From Methylococcaceae bacterium (lineage in GTDB: Bacteria; Pseudomonadota; Gammaproteobacteria; Methylococcales; Methylomonadaceae), in the NCBI GenBank assembly GCA_013140465.1, contig JABFST010000401.1, positions 1-7,290 on the forward strand: a stretch of DNA of 7,290 nt, given 5' to 3'. The number at the start of each line of letters is the position of its first letter. Within the stretch, counting starts at the first letter, position 1. Under the pieces are notes generated by a model. It did not search any database. It saw only the letters and a program-made list of their open reading frames with translations, and was not told the DNA's origin. This document shows positions 4,177-7,290 of this stretch, piece after piece. Position numbers and translations under genes: made by a program.

Positions 4177-6746
4177 TTGCACTCGCCGTCATTTGCCGCC
4201 AACCATGCCGAACCGTTATTAGGCGCGTTGTTATAACTGTCGTGCCAACAATCTTGCGTCCATTCCCATACATTACCCGCCGTATCATACACACCAAAAC
4301 GGTTGGCCTTAAACGCACCCACAGGGGCGGTTTGTTTGTTATCCCACTGGCTGCCGCAACCGTCACACACGGCATGGTTGCTACCCACTTTGTCCCCCCA
4401 CCAGTACGCAGTTTGGCTTCCTGCCCTGGCAACATACTCCCATTCGGCTTCGCTGGGCAAACGGTAATTTTTGCCTGTTTGTGCAGATAACCAACGGGTA
4501 TAGGCAATGGCATCGTCAAAACTAACATTTATCACGGGCCGATTTTTTCGTCCCCAGCCCTTATCATTGGGTAAGGTTCGGCCTGTCGCTAGCGCAAAAC
4601 GGTCATACTCGGCAAACGTTACTTCATACTTTGCAATAGCAAACGGGTAGGTGATAGTGACTTTATGTTGTGGGCTTTCATAATCGAAACTGTCTGCTTC
4701 GGTTACTTTAGAACCCATCATGAACGAGCCGGGTTTGATGACCACCATGTCGGGTTCTAGCGGTAGGCTATCGGTTTTCAGGCTGGTTTTTTTATAGCCA
4801 TAACGCAACACATCATTAAACCCTGTATTTGGCTGGTAGCTTTGGCTGAGTTCCACTTGTAGTTGGTGGGCGGCAAGGTCGGGGCTGGCGATTACGTCTA
4901 CGGGCGCGTTATAACTGAGCCAGGCCAGGTGTTCCGCTACGCGCTGGGCAGCGGTTTCGCCGCCCAGCGCATAGTGGATGCGGGAATGTTGTTGGCTGTT
5001 TAGACGCGGGTTTACGGTTAGGCTAGTGGTAAATTTTTCTGCCTGCAATTGGCTAGCCAGGCTGTCGGCAAGGGCAGCGCGCGCGGCGGGATACGCCAGT
5101 TGCACTTGCCAACGGGCATTTTCTTGGGCTTGCCACTGGCGGTACAACTGCGGAACAAGCTGTAGACCCGTTTCTTGCCACGCCCAATTAAAACAAACTG
5201 TACTGGCAATAGTCAGCAAGATTGCGATTACGGCGGGGCGCACATCCAGCCACTGCACCGTATCGGGTAATAGTTTGGCTATCGCCATCGGCACACGGAA
5301 ATCCAGCAAACCCAGTTTGCCGCCCAACACGATGTTGGCAAAAATAGGGTCATTAAGGCTGCTGTGCGGGCTTTGGGCATTCAGCCAATGTTGCCATTGC
5401 AAACGGCTGTGTTTGGGCATGGCTATAGGCAAGTCTATGGGTTTATTGCCACTACTGGCCTGTAACTGGCTGAGCAAACCGCGCCAGAGCTGGCTTAGGC
5501 TATGGCGTTGGTGGCGGCTGAGGGCTTTGAGCCAGTGTAGGCGTAAATAGTCGGGCGTATACGCATGGCGCAGCCACGGCAAGCGGCTGAGGCGCAGCAA
5601 CCGCTGTTCGCGGGCCAAGCGTTGTTGGGTGAGATTGGGTGGCGTGGCAACAGTTGGGCTGGGCTTTTTCAGCCAGAACATCCGGCGGCTTGCAGATTGT
5701 TTGGGTACGGCTTGCTGGCTAGGGAGCAACTGGCTATCGAGCAGTTGCACCAAGGCCCACAAGGGTTTCGGAAACACCGCCGAGGCTTGTAACAGCAAAA
5801 AGCCCTCTGCGCCTAAATAGGCGCGTAATTGTGTGCTTAAGTCGTTTAAGCGGATGCCGTGCGGTGGTCGCCATTCCAGCCATGATTCGGCGGTGTCGCT
5901 AAAAATAGGCGGCAAGATAAAGCCGTCGTCGGTTTGCCCAGTTGCGGCGGGTAACGGCGGGTCTTGGCTTAGCCATTCCGCCAGTTGCGGGATGTGTGCT
6001 GCGGTTAAGGGCAATAAGTGCAAATTAAGGTCTTGCGCTTGGGTTTGGGCTAGCTGCGCCGCTTGCGGGGTGTCGTAACCGGGGCTTAGCCACACGCGTT
6101 GCAACCAGGTGTCCAGTTCGCCCACCCAGGCGCGTGGGCGGTCATGTTGATATGGGTGGAACAAAATGCCCCAATCGCTGATGATAATCAAACGCGCCGT
6201 GGCTTGGTGCAAGGCCAACTCGGACAAGCTGTGCGCGGCGGTTGCGCCGTCTGCCAAGCGCCACGGTATCAGCAAACGCGGGTCATCACGGAAGCGGTAG
6301 CTGCTAATTCTGACCTGACGGGTGCTTAAGGCGGCTATTAGGGTTTCGGCCAAGTCGGCAAGCTGGTCTTGGCTGTGTAGGCTTTGCACCAACACCAGAT
6401 ACTCGGGCTGTATGGGGCGTTGCTGATAAACTGGGGTAAACAGGCCGAAGGCTTGCGCGCTGGCGGTTACGGTGTCGGCGATATGCAAGCGGCTACTGGC
6501 TAGCCACTTGGGGCGTAACAGTTGTTGTGCCGCCCGGGCAATGTCTGGCCCGGTAAAGGCCGCGCTGATGTTGGGCGCGGTGTTATTAAACTGTAGCCCT
6601 AGGATTTTATACTCGTCATCGGTGGCGTGTGTGCGCATCACCCTACGGCGGCGGTAACGCCAGCCCATCCACAACAATAACAGCACGCTCGGTAAGCTTA
6701 ACCATGCCGCTTTAGCACTTGCTAAAACCACAGGCTTAGTCGGCAT
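4050..6746 (-). CDS. Membrane-anchored SUMF1/CLec protein with cytoplasmic domain, putative DGR target; probably 5'-truncated
   Basis: At least 898 residues. TM1 is at about 13-29, followed by WRYRRRR, a strong cytoplasmic-side anchor. Residues about 110-260 alternate hydrophobic strands and helices (YLVLVQS, VRISSYRF, ARLIIISD, LNLHLLPL), suggesting a Rossmann-like alpha/beta domain I cannot name. Residues 300-500 are mainly helical and rich in Leu, Gln and Arg. TM2 is at about 504-522. A periplasmic linker (530-660) follows, then a SUMF1 domain (664-898) with KPGSFMMGS, RLPSEAEWEYVARAG, GNVWEW, RRVVRGGSW and GFRVARAL. FGE catalytic cysteines are missing. Residues 867-890 form the variable block shared in frame with the gene at 1702-2649. 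The topology puts the variable face outside and a large domain inside, as a receptor would need. ATG 6746 lacks a ribosome-binding site, and the frame stays open upstream through Pro-rich coding-like sequence, so this start is uncertain. Confidence 0.82.
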   Translation of the reverse strand: MPTKPVVLASAKAAWLSLPSVLLLLWMGWRYRRRRVMRTHATDDEYKILGLQFNNTAPNISAAFTGPDIARAAQQLLRPKWLASSRLHIADTVTASAQAFGLFTPVYQQRPIQPEYLVLVQSLHSQDQLADLAETLIAALSTRQVRISSYRFRDDPRLLIPWRLADGATAAHSLSELALHQATARLIIISDWGILFHPYQHDRPRAWVGELDTWLQRVWLSPGYDTPQAAQLAQTQAQDLNLHLLPLTAAHIPQLAEWLSQDPPLPAATGQTDDGFILPPIFSDTAESWLEWRPPHGIRLNDLSTQLRAYLGAEGFLLLQASAVFPKPLWALVQLLDSQLLPSQQAVPKQSASRRMFWLKKPSPTVATPPNLTQQRLAREQRLLRLSRLPWLRHAYTPDYLRLHWLKALSRHQRHSLSQLWRGLLSQLQASSGNKPIDLPIAMPKHSRLQWQHWLNAQSPHSSLNDPIFANIVLGGKLGLLDFRVPMAIAKLLPDTVQWLDVRPAVIAILLTIASTVCFNWAWQETGLQLVPQLYRQWQAQENARWQVQLAYPAARAALADSLASQLQAEKFTTSLTVNPRLNSQQHSRIHYALGGETAAQRVAEHLAWLSYNAPVDVIASPDLAAHQLQVELSQSYQPNTGFNDVLRYGYKKTSLKTDSLPLEPDMVVIKPGSFMMGSKVTEADSFDYESPQHKVTITYPFAIAKYEVTFAEYDRFALATGRTLPNDKGWGRKNRPVINVSFDDAIAYTRWLSAQTGKNYRLPSEAEWEYVARAGSQTAYWWGDKVGSNHAVCDGCGSQWDNKQTAPVGAFKANRFGVYDTAGNVWEWTQDCWHDSYNNAPNNGSAWLAANDGECNRRVVRGGSWEDYPQYLWSAKRIWYYTDVAFNFFGFRVARAL

Positions 6747-6893
6747 GGGCTGGGGGTTGGGTGCAACCCAATCGCTGATCGCAATGTTTGGGGTTAAGGG
6801 TGTGGACTTGCCGGGTTTTGACGGCGTAGCTGGTGTGATTTCGGATACTGGCGTAGGCGGCGATAGCTGTTGGGGCTGATGGCTATAGGCAAT
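6747..6893 (-). pseudogene. Upstream coding remnant: Pro-rich linker of the truncated membrane protein
   Basis: In frame with the ATG at 6746, the minus strand stays open upstream to a TGA at 6956-6954. Between 6747 and about 6893 it reads as a Pro/Ser/Thr-rich linker (for example SHQPQQLSPPTPVSEITPAT), quite unlike random DNA. It has no ATG, GTG or TTG start. Beyond 6895 the frame enters a tandem repeat. I infer an older, longer protein whose N-terminal part was lost by insertion or deletion here. Alternatively translation starts at 6746 and this is leader DNA. Confidence 0.5.
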
Positions 6894-6894
6894 A

Positions 6895-6948
6895 TTGCAA
6901 AACCTGACCCCGTTCTTTCCGTTGCAAAACCTGAGCCCGTTCTTTCCG
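6895..6948. repeat. Two tandem 27-bp repeats at the 5' end of the membrane protein gene
   Basis: Units 6895-6921 and 6922-6948 both read TTGCAAAACCTGA, then one variable base, then CCCCGTTCTTTCCG minus one C, and differ at a single base. A further partial TTCTTTC follows (6949-6955). The motif resembles the conserved ends of small IS200-like/RAYT-associated elements, a recollection I cannot verify here. It marks the junction between the GC-richer coding DNA and the AT-rich DNA on its right. Between 6957 and 7027 nothing is seen. Confidence 0.75.
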
Positions 6949-7027
6949 TTCTTTCAAGCTATGAGGTTAAGGCTCGGGGATTGGTTTTTGTCGTGTGCAG
7001 AGATTTTTGACAATGTTTAAATTAATG

Positions 7028-7055
7028 TTGAAAACAGGTAATAAATAGCTATACT
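7028..7055 (+). promoter_or_regulatory. Sigma-70-type promoter of the terD-like gene
   Basis: TTGAAA (7028-7033) and TATACT (7050-7055) each match the consensus at five of six positions and are 16 bp apart. Transcription would begin near 7062, giving a leader of about 25 bases. A small dyad ACTTG-G-CAAGT (7073-7083) lies just before the start codon. Confidence 0.65.
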
Positions 7056-7086
7056 TAACAATTATTTTAATCACTTGGCAAGTATT

Positions 7087-7290
7087 ATGTATACCTTTAT
7101 TAAAGGACAAAGAGTAAAAATAGCTGATATAACTAATTCCACTACTATTGAAGTCAGTCTTAATATAAGTTTTTCAGTTTCTAAGGTCATTGATTTTAGT
7201 TGCTTTGGTGTCGATCAAAGTAATAAATTATCAGATGATAGATATTTCATTTTTTATAATCAAAAACAATCGCCTGACAACGCTTTAGAA
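7087..7290 (+). CDS. TerD-domain stress protein, N-terminal part (runs off the window)
   Basis: The first 68 codons are visible and the frame is open to the window edge. The start MYTFIKGQRVKIAD, a strand-rich stretch, VIDFSCFGVDQSNKLSDD and then YFIFYNQKQSPDNALE follow the TerD pattern (KGQ near the start, a 'D-D-DFVFYNQ-SPD' block). TerD domains bind calcium and act in tellurite/chemical stress and phage-related response complexes, usually with other Ter proteins, vWA domains or FGE-like partners. The ribosome-binding site is weak. The gene points away from the membrane protein gene across about 340 bp, and is far more AT-rich than it, suggesting a separate origin. Family assignment is from pattern recognition of a partial sequence. 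Confidence 0.75.
   Translation, partial: MYTFIKGQRVKIADITNSTTIEVSLNISFSVSKVIDFSCFGVDQSNKLSDDRYFIFYNQKQSPDNALE

Noticed and set aside
4037..4528. A minus-strand frame resembling another at 1689-2030 (both end ASPGPCNF plus two residues)
   Set aside because: The similarity comes from the out-of-frame reading of the conserved SUMF1/VR DNA; the SUMF1 frame is the one with domain motifs and codon-position signal.
6895..6955. Intact insertion sequence
   Set aside because: Only the tandem end-like motif is present; no transposase frame lies nearby.

Overview
The window looks like an accessory, repeat-rich stretch of a bacterial chromosome. It is probably from a gammaproteobacterium of the Thiotrichales/Methylococcales kind. 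That guess rests only on the style of the genes (tRNA-fMet-type VapBC, several SUMF1/FGE-like proteins) and on families of short hairpin repeats around 'CTCGTTCCCAAACTCCAG' and 'TTATTCCGGCCT' that I associate with such genomes; no rRNA or core gene is present to prove it.

Layout, left to right. 1-237: no gene, one 116-bp palindromic element. 238-869 (minus): a vapBC toxin-antitoxin operon with a visible promoter and AT-rich dyad. 882-1701: no gene, but almost filled by repeats (a MITE-like unit with tandem 23-mers, several perfect hairpins, a branched hairpin cluster, and copy A of a three-hairpin dispersed repeat). 1702-2649 (minus): a secreted SUMF1/C-type-lectin-fold protein. 2650-2856: copy B of the three-hairpin repeat. 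2857-3894 (minus): a wHTH + GHKL-ATPase + STAS-like (DUF4325) regulator with repeated TTGTCAA boxes in front of it. 4050-6746 (minus): a large two-TM protein with an extracytoplasmic SUMF1/CLec C-terminus, whose 5' end seems cut off by a tandem repeat. 7087-7290 (plus, runs off the edge): the start of a TerD-domain gene with its own promoter, in much more AT-rich DNA.

The main discovery is that the two SUMF1 genes end in what look like variable regions (VRs) of a diversity-generating retroelement (DGR). A 24-codon block (1729-1800 and 4077-4148) differs at 24 of 72 bases. Twenty of those differences are at codon positions 1 and 2, and 16 have an A in one of the two copies. The block is framed by perfectly identical DNA: 28 bp on the GGSW side and 31 bp running through GFRVARAL, the stop codon and beyond. 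This is the opposite of neutral drift and matches adenine-directed mutagenic retrohoming into FGE-type CLec proteins. Neither a reverse transcriptase nor a template repeat (TR) is in the window, so the cassette should lie elsewhere and act in trans on two or more targets.

How the parts may work together (inference): two exported display proteins with a hypervariable ligand-binding face, one secreted and one anchored to a cytoplasmic domain, sit with an ATP-binding DNA-binding regulator and a TerD stress protein. This resembles the Ter/FGE-type surface-sensing or conflict systems. The vapBC module and the repeats mark the locus as a plastic island.
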